Counted from the first letter of the stretch, positions 17,416-26,869 are shown. The stretch: 64,000 nt of DNA from Fodinibacter sp963834965 (GCA_963834965.1 CAWIEI010000017.1:62001-126000), one strand, 5' to 3'. The notes: generated by a model from the sequence alone, not told the origin. A program made the numbers and translations.

Positions 17416-18819
17416 ATGCGCTCCGCCCCGCGCAGCCCCTCGACGGCACTGCGGGGCTGGGCCGTCGTCACCGCCGTCGCCGTGGTGCTCACGGCCTGTT
17501 CGGGCGCCGAGCCGTCGTCGACGGCGACCACCGCGCCGGATGCCGGGGGCCCGCCGTTCACCACGAGCGTCACCACCCCGGCCGCCTCGCCCGGGCTGGC
17601 GAAAGCGGTGAGGGCTGCCGGGTTCGACGCCGGCACTGCCTACGTCGCCTCGACCACGACGTCGAGCCTGCAGGTCACCGACGGCCACACGTTCGTCGTC
17701 ACGCACAACTTCCCCAACGGCGCCACGGCCGAGATGACCTACCGCCTGGCCCCGGGTGCCGGGCGGATGAAGCCCGCTGACGGGGTCACCATCAGCGCCG
17801 AGGAGAGCGCTGACCGCTACCTCATCGAGCTGGGCTATGCGGTCGACGCCGCCACCATCCCGGCCGACCTGCGGGCCAGCATCCTGGGCGGCGGCGGGTC
17901 GGCCGCCGGTGCCCCTCCCTCTGTTTCCCGGGCGGTCTTCCAGCGTGCCGGCTTCGTCACGCAGGGTGAGCCCGGCACGGTCGACGTCGTCGTCTCGGGC
18001 GTCATCTCCCAGGCCCAGGAGACCTACGTCGACAGCTGGGCCGACCGTGCCGGCAGCTCGGTGGCCTCCGGGTCGTGGGAGGCCTTCAAGGCGGGTGGGA
18101 AGGTCTGGGACGCCGTCGGGGCCAGCGACCTGATCAGCGCGGCCCTGGCCAGGCTCGACGCCCTGGCCGAGTGCGCCGCGAACCCGAGCAACCCCCTGAC
18201 CCAGCAGCAGTACGGGAAGGACCCCGCCGCCCAGAAGAAGGTCACCGACCAGATCGCGGCGCTGAAGCAGGAGATCAAGGAGAACGCCGCCGCGCTGTTC
18301 CTCCAGCTGCTCGTCGACACCGGTTCGTCCCTCGTCGGGGCGGCCAAGTGGCTGGGCTTCATCGTCTCCCCCGCGACCGCCTACGTGAAGCAGACGCTGA
18401 GCGACACGATCAACGAGCGGGTCCGCGAGGCCGAGGCCCTGGTGCCCGCCTGCACCAAGCGCAGCTACGCGATCAGCGGATCGAGCGCGTCCAAGCCCAG
18501 CGGCATCCGCTACGAGGGCACGGCCTGCTCGCTCGAGAAGCGGTTCACCGTCACGACGACCGGCGACTACGTCGGCTCGATCTCCTTCCGCCCCAACCGG
18601 GAGACCGGGGGCACCTACGCCTTCACCGGCAAGGTGGGCAACGCCCCGTTCAAGGTCACCGGTTCGGGCGCCTACACGGTCACGCTGAGCGGAGACGCAT
18701 CGTCAGGCAGCCTCGACTTCGTCTTCGACAGCACCATCTCGATCCCCCAGGTGGGGCCGCAGAGCGGGAGCGCCCCAGTGCACCTGAAGCTCACCGCGAT
18801 CCCCACGTGCACCGGCTGA
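17416..18819 (+). CDS. Putative secreted lipoprotein
   Basis: 467 aa. ATG 17416 follows GAAGGAG with 7-nt spacing. The N-terminus is a lipoprotein signal (RGWAVVTAVAVVLTAC, lipobox LTAC), so the mature protein should be lipid-anchored at Cys27. A Ser/Thr/Pro-rich linker follows. The middle (about 190-310) contains an amphipathic segment and a Gln-rich stretch; the C-terminal 130 residues look like all-beta sandwich sequence (TGDYVGSISFRPN, GGTYAFTGKVG). I do not recognise the family. Decayed genes on its upstream side suggest a fluid region. Confidence 0.7.
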   Translation: MRSAPRSPSTALRGWAVVTAVAVVLTACSGAEPSSTATTAPDAGGPPFTTSVTTPAASPGLAKAVRAAGFDAGTAYVASTTTSSLQVTDGHTFVVTHNFPNGATAEMTYRLAPGAGRMKPADGVTISAEESADRYLIELGYAVDAATIPADLRASILGGGGSAAGAPPSVSRAVFQRAGFVTQGEPGTVDVVVSGVISQAQETYVDSWADRAGSSVASGSWEAFKAGGKVWDAVGASDLISAALARLDALAECAANPSNPLTQQQYGKDPAAQKKVTDQIAALKQEIKENAAALFLQLLVDTGSSLVGAAKWLGFIVSPATAYVKQTLSDTINERVREAEALVPACTKRSYAISGSSASKPSGIRYEGTACSLEKRFTVTTTGDYVGSISFRPNRETGGTYAFTGKVGNAPFKVTGSGAYTVTLSGDASSGSLDFVFDSTISIPQVGPQSGSAPVHLKLTAIPTCTG

Positions 18820-18843
18820 CGCGAGGATGGCCCCCGCGCAGCA

Positions 18844-21702
18844 CTAGCCGACGGCCGCCGCCAGCAGCTCGAGCACGTGCTGGTACGGCTGGCCCGTCGC
18901 CCGGGTCATGCCCAGCTCGCAGGTGCGGTTGCACGACGCGTACGCGTCGAACGGCCCGGCATCCGCGATCTCGGCCGACTGCACCCGGGTCGCCGACGCG
19001 GTCAGCTCGGGGTGCAGCATGCCGCGGTCGCCCGCGAAGGCGCAGCAGCCCCACGAGTCGGGCACGAAGACCTCGTCGGCCACCGCACGGGCCACGGTCA
19101 ACAGAGCGTCGTTGATCCCGAGCTCGGTCGACGAGCAGGTCGGGTGCAGCGCAACGCGCCCCACCCGCCGCGCCTCGGGCAGTCGGGGCAGCACCTCGGC
19201 CGCCACGAAGGCGACGGCGTCGACGACCCGGATGCCGGCATACCGGCTGTCGCTCTCGGCCGCGTGCTCGAGGCTGGTCACCAGCCCCTCGGTGCACGAT
19301 GCCGCGTCGCTGACGACCTCGAGCTCGCCACCGCGGGTCGCCTCCCACAGGGCCAGCGCCACGCGGGTCTCCATCTCGGCCGCCCCCTCGCGCATGCCCT
19401 TGGAGCGCCACGGCGTGCCGCAGCACAGCCCGGGAAGGCCGGCCGGGGCCACGAGCCGCACGCCCGCCCGGCGGCAGAGCGACACGAAGGCGTCGCGCAC
19501 CCCCGGCCCGACGTCGGTCGGCCCGAACATCGCCCCGACGCAGGCGCCGAAGTAGACGACCTCGCGCACCACCGGAGCGGTGGTGGGGGAACTACCCGCG
19601 CTCGCGTCCAGCCGGGGCCGGCCGCCACCGGGCAGCTCGCTCGACCAGAGCGGAACGATGTCGTCGTCGCCCACCCGGCGAGCCAGCTCGGCAGGGACCG
19701 CCACCAGGGGGTCGGGCAGCGCGCGGGCGACGGTGAGCGCCGTGGCGGCCGCTCGCGTCGTGCCCTCCCAGTGCCGCGCCGCGGTGCGCCACGCCATGCC
19801 GACGACCGGCCGCACCGCGTCGGCCCGCAGCCGCTTGGTGAGGTCGCCCGTGTTGATGTCGACCGGGCACGCGGTCTGGCACATGCCGTCGACCGCGCAG
19901 GTGTCGACGGCCTCGTACTCGTAGTCGCCCTCGAGCTCACGCAGCAGCGCCAGGTCGCCGGCCTGCTCGGCAGCCCGCATCTCGCGGCGCAGCACGATGC
20001 GCTGGCGTGGCGTGGTCGTGAGGTCGCGGCTGGGGCACACGGGTTCGCAGTAACCGCACTCGACGCACCGGTCGACCTCGGCCTCGACGGTCGGGGCCAC
20101 CTTGATGTTGCGGGTGTGCTCGTGGGGGTCGTCGCTGAGGATGACGCCGGGGTTGAGCAGCCCGCGCGGGTCGCACAGCCGCTTGACCTCCTTCATGACG
20201 TCGTGCAGCTCGCCGCCGTACTGCAGGCGCACGAACGGGGCCATGATCCGCCCGGTGCCGTGCTCGGCCTTGAGCGACCCCTCGTGGCCGAGCACCAGCG
20301 CCACCATGTCGTCGGTGAACGCCAGCAGCCGGTCCATCCGCCCGCCACCCTCGAGCCGCTCGTTGAGCATGAAGTGGATGTTGCCGTCCTTGGCGTGGCC
20401 GAAGATGACGGGGTCCTCGTAGCCGTGCCGGGCGAACAGCTCGATGAGGCTCTCGCAGGTCGGCAGCAGCGCCGGCACCGGAACGACGATGTCCTCGAGC
20501 AGCGCGGTGGTGCCGCTCGGGCGCGCCCCGGCCACCGCGGCATACAGGCCCTTGCGGGTGTTCCAGAGCCGGGCGCGCGAGGCGGGGTCGGTCGCGAGCG
20601 CCGCGGGGGTGCTCACCGGCAGCCGGGTCAGCCCGGGCAGGGCCGCCTCGCCCAACGCCGAGACCTCGGCCGCCGTGAGGGCCTGGTACTCCACGAGCAG
20701 GGCCGCGTGCCGGTCGACGGTGATGCGCCGCAGTGCCTCGTCGGCCCGGGGGTCGGCCTGCCCGACCCGCAGCGACGCGGCATCCATCAGCTCGATCGTG
20801 GCCGGGGCGGTCTCGAGGATCGCGGGCAGCGACCCGGTGGCGGCGCTGAGGTCGTCGAAGACCAGCAGCCCGGTCATCGCGTGCGGTAGCAGCGGCACGG
20901 TGTGCATCACCACGGAGGCGACGAACGCGAGCGTGCCCTCGCTGCCGACCACGAGGTGGGCCAGCACGTCGACCGGCCGGGTGTGGTCGAGGAAGGAGTT
21001 CAGGCCGTAGCCCATCGTGTTCTTCATCGAGAACTGCTGCTCGAGCGTGCGCACGGATGCCGGGTTGCCCCGTACCCGCTCGCGCAGCCGGTCCAGCCCG
21101 GCGTACAGCTCGGGCTCGAGATGGCGCAGCCGCTCGTCGGCATCCGGCGCGCCGGTGTCGAGCACGGTGCCGCTGGGCAGCACCAGCACCAGCGAGTCGA
21201 GCGTGTTGTAGGTGTTGGCCGCGGTGCCGCACGCCATCCCGCTGCTGTTGTTGTTGACCACGCCCCCGAGGGTGCAGGCGATCTCGCTGGCCGGGTCGGG
21301 GCCGAGCTTGCGGCCGTGCCGTGCCAGCCGGGCGTTCACGGCCCGAACGGTGGCACCCGGCCCGACCCGCACCCGCATCCCGTCGTCGAGCACCTCGATG
21401 CCGCGGAAGTGCTTGCGGGTGTCGACCAGGATGCCGTCGGTGCCGGCCTGCCCCGACAGGCTCGTGCCGCCGGACCGGAACGTGATGGGGATCCCTTGCG
21501 CCGCCGCTGCATCCAGCAGCCGCCCGACCTCGGCCGCGTCGACGGGCACGGCCACGGCCTGCGGCACCAGGGCGTAGTGCGACGCGTCGTGCGACATCTT
21601 GAGCCGGTCGGTGGCGCGGGTGTGCAGCCGGCCCGGCTCCCCGAGCGCCGCGGCGAACGCGCCGACGACGACCGGGTCGGCCGGGGGGAGCAGTGTCGTC
21701 AC
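18844..21702 (-). CDS. FAD-linked oxidase with C-terminal Fe-S domain, D-lactate dehydrogenase type
   Basis: 952 aa membrane-associated D-lactate (or 2-hydroxyacid) dehydrogenase feeding electrons to the quinone pool. The FAD-binding PCMH domain (about 40-260) shows TFRSGGTSLSGQ and CTLGGVVNNNSSGM. The FAD-oxidase C domain (about 270-540) shows FGHAKDGNIHFML. Two 4Fe-4S motifs follow (CVECGYCEPVCPS and CAVDGMCQTACPVD), then GlpC-like CCG repeats with GLCCGTPW and WGCCAFAGDRG. GTG 21702 overlaps the permease stop (GTGA), so it is translationally coupled downstream of the lactate permease. Confidence 0.92.
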   Translation of the reverse strand: MTTLLPPADPVVVGAFAAALGEPGRLHTRATDRLKMSHDASHYALVPQAVAVPVDAAEVGRLLDAAAAQGIPITFRSGGTSLSGQAGTDGILVDTRKHFRGIEVLDDGMRVRVGPGATVRAVNARLARHGRKLGPDPASEIACTLGGVVNNNSSGMACGTAANTYNTLDSLVLVLPSGTVLDTGAPDADERLRHLEPELYAGLDRLRERVRGNPASVRTLEQQFSMKNTMGYGLNSFLDHTRPVDVLAHLVVGSEGTLAFVASVVMHTVPLLPHAMTGLLVFDDLSAATGSLPAILETAPATIELMDAASLRVGQADPRADEALRRITVDRHAALLVEYQALTAAEVSALGEAALPGLTRLPVSTPAALATDPASRARLWNTRKGLYAAVAGARPSGTTALLEDIVVPVPALLPTCESLIELFARHGYEDPVIFGHAKDGNIHFMLNERLEGGGRMDRLLAFTDDMVALVLGHEGSLKAEHGTGRIMAPFVRLQYGGELHDVMKEVKRLCDPRGLLNPGVILSDDPHEHTRNIKVAPTVEAEVDRCVECGYCEPVCPSRDLTTTPRQRIVLRREMRAAEQAGDLALLRELEGDYEYEAVDTCAVDGMCQTACPVDINTGDLTKRLRADAVRPVVGMAWRTAARHWEGTTRAAATALTVARALPDPLVAVPAELARRVGDDDIVPLWSSELPGGGRPRLDASAGSSPTTAPVVREVVYFGACVGAMFGPTDVGPGVRDAFVSLCRRAGVRLVAPAGLPGLCCGTPWRSKGMREGAAEMETRVALALWEATRGGELEVVSDAASCTEGLVTSLEHAAESDSRYAGIRVVDAVAFVAAEVLPRLPEARRVGRVALHPTCSSTELGINDALLTVARAVADEVFVPDSWGCCAFAGDRGMLHPELTASATRVQSAEIADAGPFDAYASCNRTCELGMTRATGQPYQHVLELLAAAVG

Positions 21703-23459
21703 GGGGTGACGACCATCCAGCCGAGCACGTCGGTCGACTGCAGGAAGACCAGCGTGCACATGCCCAGGAGCAGGCCCAGGCTCCACCAGATGACCTTGCG
21801 GAAGAGCACGCTCTCCTTGCCCTCCATGCCGACGACGGCCGCGGCGATGGCGAGGTTCTGCGGCGAGATCATCTTGCCGAGCACGCCACCGGAGGTGTTT
21901 GCCGAGGCGAGGAGGTACTCGCTGATGCCGGTCTCCTTGGCAGCCGTCACCTGCAGCACCCCGAACAGGGAGTTGGAGGAGGTGTCGGACCCGGTCACCG
22001 CGACGCCGATCCAGCCGACCGAGGCCGAGAGGAAGGCGAACAGCGCACCGGTCTCCGCGAGCGCGGTGCCCAGGGTGCCGGTCTGGCCCGAGAAGTTCAT
22101 GACGTAGGCCAGGGCGAGCACGGCGACCACGGTGAGGATGGTGTAGCGGAAGTCGACGACGACCTTGCCGAGCGAGCGCACTGCCTTTCCGGGGCTGATC
22201 CGGTAGACCAGCGCGGTGAGGATGCCGGCGATGAGCAGCACCGTGCCGGCCGCGGTGAACACGTTGAGGTTGAAGGTCGCGGCGCCCGGGGTCTTGCCGG
22301 CCGCGGAGAGGATCTCCAGGCCCGGCCACTGGAACTTCCAGCCCGAGTGGGTGTCGAGGTAGGTCTTCAGCGGGCCGAAGGAGACCAGGGTGAACAGGGC
22401 CACGACGATGAGGTAGGGCGCGAAGGCCATCAACGTCTCGCGACCGGTGACCGGGCCGGTGGTCGGGCCGCCGCTCTCGCCGAGGTGCGGCGGGGGCTCG
22501 GGGTCGTCCTCGTCGACGACCGCGGTGGTGCCGGCGCTGCCGGTGCTGCTGCCGGTGCTGCCGGCCCCGGAGGCGACGCCGACCGACTGGGCGGCCGGGG
22601 TGCGGGTGGTGTCGGCGGAGGAGATGCCGTCGGTGCCGAGCACCTCGGAGGGCGACCAGACCCGCAGCAGTGCGACGACGGCCAGGGCGCCGGCGAAGGA
22701 GGCGACGATGTCGGCCACCTGGTAGTTCCAGAAGTTCGAGGTGAGGAACTGCCCGACGCTGAAGGCGAGCCCGGCCACGATCGCCGGGAGCCACGCCTCG
22801 CGCAGGCCGCGCCGGCCGTCGACCATGAACACCAGGATGAGCGGCACGAAGAGCGCGAGGATGGGGGTCTGCCGGCCGACCATGGCGCCGATGCTCGCCG
22901 GGTCGAGACCGGTGATCTTGCCCAGCGTCGTGATCGGCACGGCGACGGCGCCGAAGGCCACCGGGGCGGTGTTGGCGACCAGGGCGACCGCCGCGGCCTT
23001 CACCGGGCGGATGCCGACCGCCATCAGCATCACGGCGGTGACGGCCACCGGGGTGCCGAAGCCGGCGAGCGCCTCGAGCAGGGCGCCGAAGCAGAAGGCG
23101 ATCAGGATCGCCTGCACCCGCTGGTCGGGGGACACCGACGCGAACGCGCGGCGCAGCACCAGGTCGTAGCCGGTGAGCTCGGTGAGCCGGAAGATCCAGA
23201 TCGCCGTCAGCACGATGTAGATGATCGGGAAGAGCCCGAAGGCACCACCCTCGGTGGCGGTGATCAGCGCCTGGCTGGCCGGCATCCCGAAGAAGGCGAC
23301 GGCGACCACGATGGCGACCACCAGGCTGGTCAGCCCGGCCTGCCAGGCCTTCCACTTGAGTGCCCCGAGGAGCACGAACAGGGTGATGAGGGGCAGGGCG
23401 GCGACGAGCGCGGAGAGCGCCAACGATCCGCCGACGGGGGCTGGTTGTGGCTGATACAC
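21699..23459 (-). CDS. lctP: L-lactate permease family transporter
   Basis: 586 aa polytopic membrane protein of the LctP/GlcA family, importing lactate or glycolate with protons. Family signatures include FGALLEALAGFGTPVA, TGSDTSSNSLFG and NTSGGVLGKMISPQN. The GTG at 23459 is chosen because AAGGGAGT lies just upstream and the first helix follows; a longer frame would run into the regulatory region. A Gly/Ser/Thr-rich insertion with Ser-Thr-Gly repeats and acidic residues (about 305-350) forms an extended loop. The downstream D-lactate dehydrogenase and the divergent GntR regulator support the assignment. Confidence 0.92.
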   Translation of the reverse strand: MYQPQPAPVGGSLALSALVAALPLITLFVLLGALKWKAWQAGLTSLVVAIVVAVAFFGMPASQALITATEGGAFGLFPIIYIVLTAIWIFRLTELTGYDLVLRRAFASVSPDQRVQAILIAFCFGALLEALAGFGTPVAVTAVMLMAVGIRPVKAAAVALVANTAPVAFGAVAVPITTLGKITGLDPASIGAMVGRQTPILALFVPLILVFMVDGRRGLREAWLPAIVAGLAFSVGQFLTSNFWNYQVADIVASFAGALAVVALLRVWSPSEVLGTDGISSADTTRTPAAQSVGVASGAGSTGSSTGSAGTTAVVDEDDPEPPPHLGESGGPTTGPVTGRETLMAFAPYLIVVALFTLVSFGPLKTYLDTHSGWKFQWPGLEILSAAGKTPGAATFNLNVFTAAGTVLLIAGILTALVYRISPGKAVRSLGKVVVDFRYTILTVVAVLALAYVMNFSGQTGTLGTALAETGALFAFLSASVGWIGVAVTGSDTSSNSLFGVLQVTAAKETGISEYLLASANTSGGVLGKMISPQNLAIAAAVVGMEGKESVLFRKVIWWSLGLLLGMCTLVFLQSTDVLGWMVVTP

Positions 23460-23484
23460 GTGGGACTCCCTTGTCCGGAACCGA

Positions 23485-23501
23485 ATATCGTCCGACAATA
23501 T
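23485..23501. promoter_or_regulatory. GntR/FadR-type operator
   Basis: ATATCGTC-C-GACAATAT is a pseudo-palindrome with one mismatch and contains TCGTCCGACAA, matching the FadR-subfamily consensus TNGTNNNACNA. It lies between lctP and the divergent GntR gene. A TATACT -10-like hexamer follows at 23508-23513 on the plus strand. Confidence 0.7.
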
Positions 23502-23618
23502 GACCCGTATACTTGTCACGCAATCGGAAGACTGGGTGCCATACGTCACACGGCTACGCCTTGACGCGTGGTCACTGCTTGGCTGATGCCGGGCGAGCCG
23601 CACAGGAGGAGACGCGTC

Positions 23619-24260
23619 ATGAGCACGCTGCACACCGTGTCGGTGGTCGACGCGCTCGTCGGCACCCTGCGGGCCCAGGTGCTCGACGGCCAGCTGCCCC
23701 CAGGCGCCTTGCTGGTCGAGGCCGACATCGCCGCGGAGTTCGGCATCTCACGTCCGACGGCCCGCACGGCCATCACCCAGCTCGTGCACGAGGGGCTGCT
23801 GCGCCGCCAGCCGCACAAGTCGGCCCACGTGCCGGTGCTCTCCCGGGCCGACGTCGAGGACCTCTTCCTCGTGCGCATCCCGCTCGAGATCGGCGTGGTC
23901 GGCGCCGTGGTGGCGCAGGGCGCCCCGCCGGGCGGCGCCGGAGTGGCCGTCGCCGCGCTGTCGGCGGTGCCCGACGACGCGCCGCACAGCGTCTTCGTCG
24001 ACGCCGACCTCGACTTCCACCGGGCCCTGGTCGCGTCGGTGGCCAGCCCCCGGCTCAGCCGGCTGTACGCCGCGCTCAGCGGCGAGATCCACCTGTCGAT
24101 GGTGCAGTCGCGCTACGTGCTCGGCCGCGACCGGATCGCCCGCGAGCACCGGCAGGTGCTCGCGGCGCTCGAAGCCGGGGATGCCGTGCTCGCGGAGGAG
24201 CGGATGCGCTCCCACCTCGAGGGAGCTCGCGAGGCGCTCGCGAACAGCCTGGGCACCTGA
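23619..24260 (+). CDS. GntR-family (FCD domain) regulator of the lactate genes
   Basis: 213 aa. ATG 23619 has AGGAGGA 8 nt upstream. Residues 8-75 form the winged helix (DGQLPPGALLVEADIAAEFG, then SRPTARTAITQLVHEGLLRR). The rest is the all-helical FCD effector domain with metal/ligand-coordinating residues in DADLDFHRAL and REHRQVLAAL. FCD regulators of the LldR type respond to lactate and repress adjacent lactate genes. Divergent placement and the palindrome at 23485-23501 support that role here. Confidence 0.9.
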   Translation: MSTLHTVSVVDALVGTLRAQVLDGQLPPGALLVEADIAAEFGISRPTARTAITQLVHEGLLRRQPHKSAHVPVLSRADVEDLFLVRIPLEIGVVGAVVAQGAPPGGAGVAVAALSAVPDDAPHSVFVDADLDFHRALVASVASPRLSRLYAALSGEIHLSMVQSRYVLGRDRIAREHRQVLAALEAGDAVLAEERMRSHLEGAREALANSLGT

Positions 24261-24261
24261 C

Positions 24262-24319
24262 CCCGACTCATTGCGGATCTCCCACCACCTACCCGGGTGA
24301 GGATCCGCAAGGAGTCGGG
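24262..24319. terminator. Long hairpin terminator downstream of the GntR gene
   Basis: An 18-bp stem with one mismatch: CCCGACTCATTGCGGATC (24262-24279) against GATCCGCAAGGAGTCGGG (24302-24319), with a 22-nt loop. It starts 2 nt after the regulator stop and lies between convergent genes. Confidence 0.8.
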
Positions 24320-24407
24320 AGGTTACCGGCCCACGAGCGGCGACGCCGGCCGCCCCTTCTCGGGACGGCCGGCATCGGTGCGCTCGGTGCAGTTCAGGCG
24401 AGGGTGC

Positions 24408-25289
24408 TCACGCCTTGTCGGTCGAGCCGCCGTCGAGGTGCGGGGTCGACAGGTCGGCGCCTTCGGAGGTGGACGAGACCGCGGGGACGGCGGTGTCGTC
24501 AGCAGCCTCGTCGGCCGCGCTCGCGAGGTCGTCGGCAGCGTCACTGACGGCCACCTCGGCGTCGGCGGCCTTGTCCTTGGCGGCGTCGGCAGTGTCGCCG
24601 GCCTTGTCCTTGGCGGCGTCGGCAGTGTCGCCGGCCTTGTCCTTGAGCTCGCCGGCCTTGTCGACTGCGGCGTCCTTGACCTCGCTGGCCTTGTCCTTGG
24701 CGGCGGAGGCGAGGTCGCCGACCTTCTCGGACACCGGCTTGGGTGGCGTGTAGGAGCCGGCGGTCGCCCAGGGGTCGGGGCGCTCGTTGCTCTTGCGCCA
24801 CGCCATGACGGCGGCACCGGCGGCGAGCGCGCCGAGCAGCAGGATCCACTTGCCCTTGCCGCCCTTCTTGGCGACGGCGTCACCCGTGAGCACGGCGTAG
24901 GCGTCTGGGGCCCGCTCGGCAGCCTCGGCGGCGGACTCCCGCGCGGCGGCGGCGCCAGCGGCGATGGCGGCCAGCGCGCTGGCGACCTTCGGCAGCACGT
25001 CGTCGACGAAGGTCTCGCGGGCCAGCTCGACCTTGGGGGCGATGGCCTCTGCGGCCTCGTGTGCGTACTCCTTGACGGCCTCGGCGGTCTCGCGGGCGAC
25101 CTCGGCGGCGTCGGCCACCTTCTCCTTGGCGACGGCCGTACCGGCAGCGGTGGCGGTCGCGGCCTCGCCGGCCTTCACCTTGAGCTCGGCGGCCTTGTCG
25201 GCAGCCACCTGTGCGCCATCGGTCACCTGCTCGGCACCGGCCGCCACGGCGTCCTTGGCCTGGTCGGTCTTGGTGGGTGTGCGGAACAC
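24408..25289 (-). CDS. Membrane protein with LEA/apolipoprotein-like amphipathic repeats
   Basis: 293 aa. GTG 25289 follows GAGGAGGACCC. The N-terminal half (about 1-140) and C-terminal third consist of Ala/Lys/Asp/Glu-rich imperfect 11-mers such as KDKAGDTADAA, characteristic of LEA, apolipoprotein-like and YtxH-type stress proteins. One central membrane segment (KWILLLGALAAGAAVMAW, about 163-180) separates them. Two 33-bp units are identical at DNA level. Function unknown; such proteins commonly stabilise membranes or bind cell-envelope components under stress. It is divergent from the cyclophilin gene. Confidence 0.75.
   Translation of the reverse strand: MFRTPTKTDQAKDAVAAGAEQVTDGAQVAADKAAELKVKAGEAATATAAGTAVAKEKVADAAEVARETAEAVKEYAHEAAEAIAPKVELARETFVDDVLPKVASALAAIAAGAAAARESAAEAAERAPDAYAVLTGDAVAKKGGKGKWILLLGALAAGAAVMAWRKSNERPDPWATAGSYTPPKPVSEKVGDLASAAKDKASEVKDAAVDKAGELKDKAGDTADAAKDKAGDTADAAKDKAADAEVAVSDAADDLASAADEAADDTAVPAVSSTSEGADLSTPHLDGGSTDKA
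24568..24633 (-). repeat. 33-bp tandem repeat in coding sequence
   Basis: Two identical 33-nt units (24568-24600 and 24601-24633), followed by a degenerate third, encode the KAGDTADAAKD 11-mer. Unit number may vary between strains. Confidence 0.9.
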
Positions 25290-25411
25290 GGGTCCTCCTC
25301 GTGTGGACGTTTGTCTTGGCCCCATCCTGCCCTGTTTGGGCGATTCCAAGCCATCCGGGGTCGCTGGGATCGGCGGTCGGAGCCCGCTCGCGCCGTGAGA
25401 GGATCGTCGCC

Positions 25412-25930
25412 ATGAAGGCAACCCTGCACACCAACCACGGGCCCATCGTCGTCGAGCTGTTCCCGAACGAGGCCCCCAAGACCGTCGCAAACTTCACCGG
25501 CCTGGCCACCGGCAGCAAGCAGTACAAGGACGACGCCGGCCGCACCAACCCCACCAAGTTCTACGACGGGTTGGTCTTCCACCGCATCATCCCCGGCTTC
25601 ATGATCCAGGGCGGCTGCCCGCTCGGTCGCGGCATGGGCGGCCCCGGTTACGCGTTCGACGACGAGATCCACCCCGACAAGCAGTTCGACCGCCCCTACC
25701 TGCTCGCCATGGCCAACGCGGGCACGCGCATGGGCAAGGGCACCAACGGCTCGCAGTTCTTCATCACCGTCGGCGCCACCTCCTGGCTCAACGGCAAGCA
25801 CACCATCTTCGGCGAAGTCGCCGACGGCCCGAGCCGCGAGGTCGTCGACACAATCGCCGGCGTGCCCACCGGCCAGATGGACAAGCCGCTCGACGACGTC
25901 GTCATCGAGCGCGTCGAGATCGAGGACTGA
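25412..25930 (+). CDS. ppiA: Peptidyl-prolyl cis-trans isomerase, cyclophilin type
   Basis: 172 aa cytoplasmic cyclophilin catalysing proline isomerisation. Active-site motifs FHRIIPGFMIQGG, MANAGTRMGKGTNGSQFFIT and LNGKHTIFG are complete; no signal peptide. In actinobacteria a cyclophilin at this position precedes rhomboid and crgA next to the pknB cluster, exactly as here. Confidence 0.95.
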   Translation: MKATLHTNHGPIVVELFPNEAPKTVANFTGLATGSKQYKDDAGRTNPTKFYDGLVFHRIIPGFMIQGGCPLGRGMGGPGYAFDDEIHPDKQFDRPYLLAMANAGTRMGKGTNGSQFFITVGATSWLNGKHTIFGEVADGPSREVVDTIAGVPTGQMDKPLDDVVIERVEIED

Positions 25931-25969
25931 CCCGCCACCGCGGGCCCGAGCGCAGGAACGAGACACCAC

Positions 25970-26869
25970 GTGAGTGAGCAGCCGGCCTACCCGGATGCCG
26001 TCGCGCAGGTGCCGGTGTGCCCGCGCCACCCCGACCGCGAGTCGTACGTGCGCTGCCAGCGGTGCATGCGCCCCACCTGCCCGGAGTGCCAGCGGCCGGC
26101 CGCGGTCGGCATCCAGTGCGTCGACTGCGTGGCCGAGGGCGCGAAGACGGTGCGCCAGGCGCGCACCGTCTTCGGCGGCTCGGTCACCGACGGCCGGCCG
26201 GTCGCGACGATGACGATCATCGGCATCTGCCTGGCGGTGTTCGTCGCGCAGTACGCCGTGCCGGGGCTGCAGGAGAAGATCGCGTTCGTGCCGGCGCTGG
26301 CGAACAGCGAGCCGTGGCGCTTCATCACCTCGGCCTTCGCGCACGGCGGCATCACCCACATCGCATTCAACATGTACGCCCTGTGGGTGATGGGCAGCTA
26401 CCTCGAGCCGATGCTCGGGCGGGCCCGCTTCGTCGCCATCTACCTGATCAGCGCCCTCGGCGGCTCGGTGATGTACCTGCTGCTGTCCAGCCCCACGAGC
26501 ATCGCGGACGCCCTGGCCGGCAACTACGGGATGTGGCGCACCGGCGCGGTGGGCGCCTCCGGCGCGGTGTTCGGCCTGTTCGGCGCGTTCCTCGTGCTGC
26601 AGCGCCGGCTCGGCCGGTCCTCGGCGGGCATGTACGTGATCATCGGCATCAACGCCGTGATCGGGTTCGTCATCCCGGGTATCGCCTGGCAGGCCCACCT
26701 CGGCGGCCTGCTCACCGGCGCGGCCGTGGCCGCGGCCATCGCCTACTCGGGCCGCGACCGGGCTCCGCTGGCCCCACCGGCGAGCTCGCGGGTGCACTGG
26801 TTCTCGATGGGCGGCATCCTGCTCGTGCTCGTGGTGCTGACGATCGGGAAGTACGCCCTGGCCGGCTGA
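25970..26869 (+). CDS. Rhomboid-family intramembrane serine protease with N-terminal zinc finger
   Basis: 299 aa. GTG 25970 lies 39 nt after ppiA. The N-terminus is a B-box-like zinc-binding module (Cys17, His20, Cys29, Cys32, Cys37, Cys40, Cys50, Cys53). A six-helix rhomboid core follows: HIAFNMYALW in the oxyanion region, catalytic Ser197 in GASGAVFG and His243 in WQAHLGG. The catalytic dyad is complete, so activity is expected. Its place in the division cluster suggests a regulated membrane protein substrate, but no substrate is visible. An extra helix follows the core. Confidence 0.93.
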   Translation: MSEQPAYPDAVAQVPVCPRHPDRESYVRCQRCMRPTCPECQRPAAVGIQCVDCVAEGAKTVRQARTVFGGSVTDGRPVATMTIIGICLAVFVAQYAVPGLQEKIAFVPALANSEPWRFITSAFAHGGITHIAFNMYALWVMGSYLEPMLGRARFVAIYLISALGGSVMYLLLSSPTSIADALAGNYGMWRTGAVGASGAVFGLFGAFLVLQRRLGRSSAGMYVIIGINAVIGFVIPGIAWQAHLGGLLTGAAVAAAIAYSGRDRAPLAPPASSRVHWFSMGGILLVLVVLTIGKYALAG

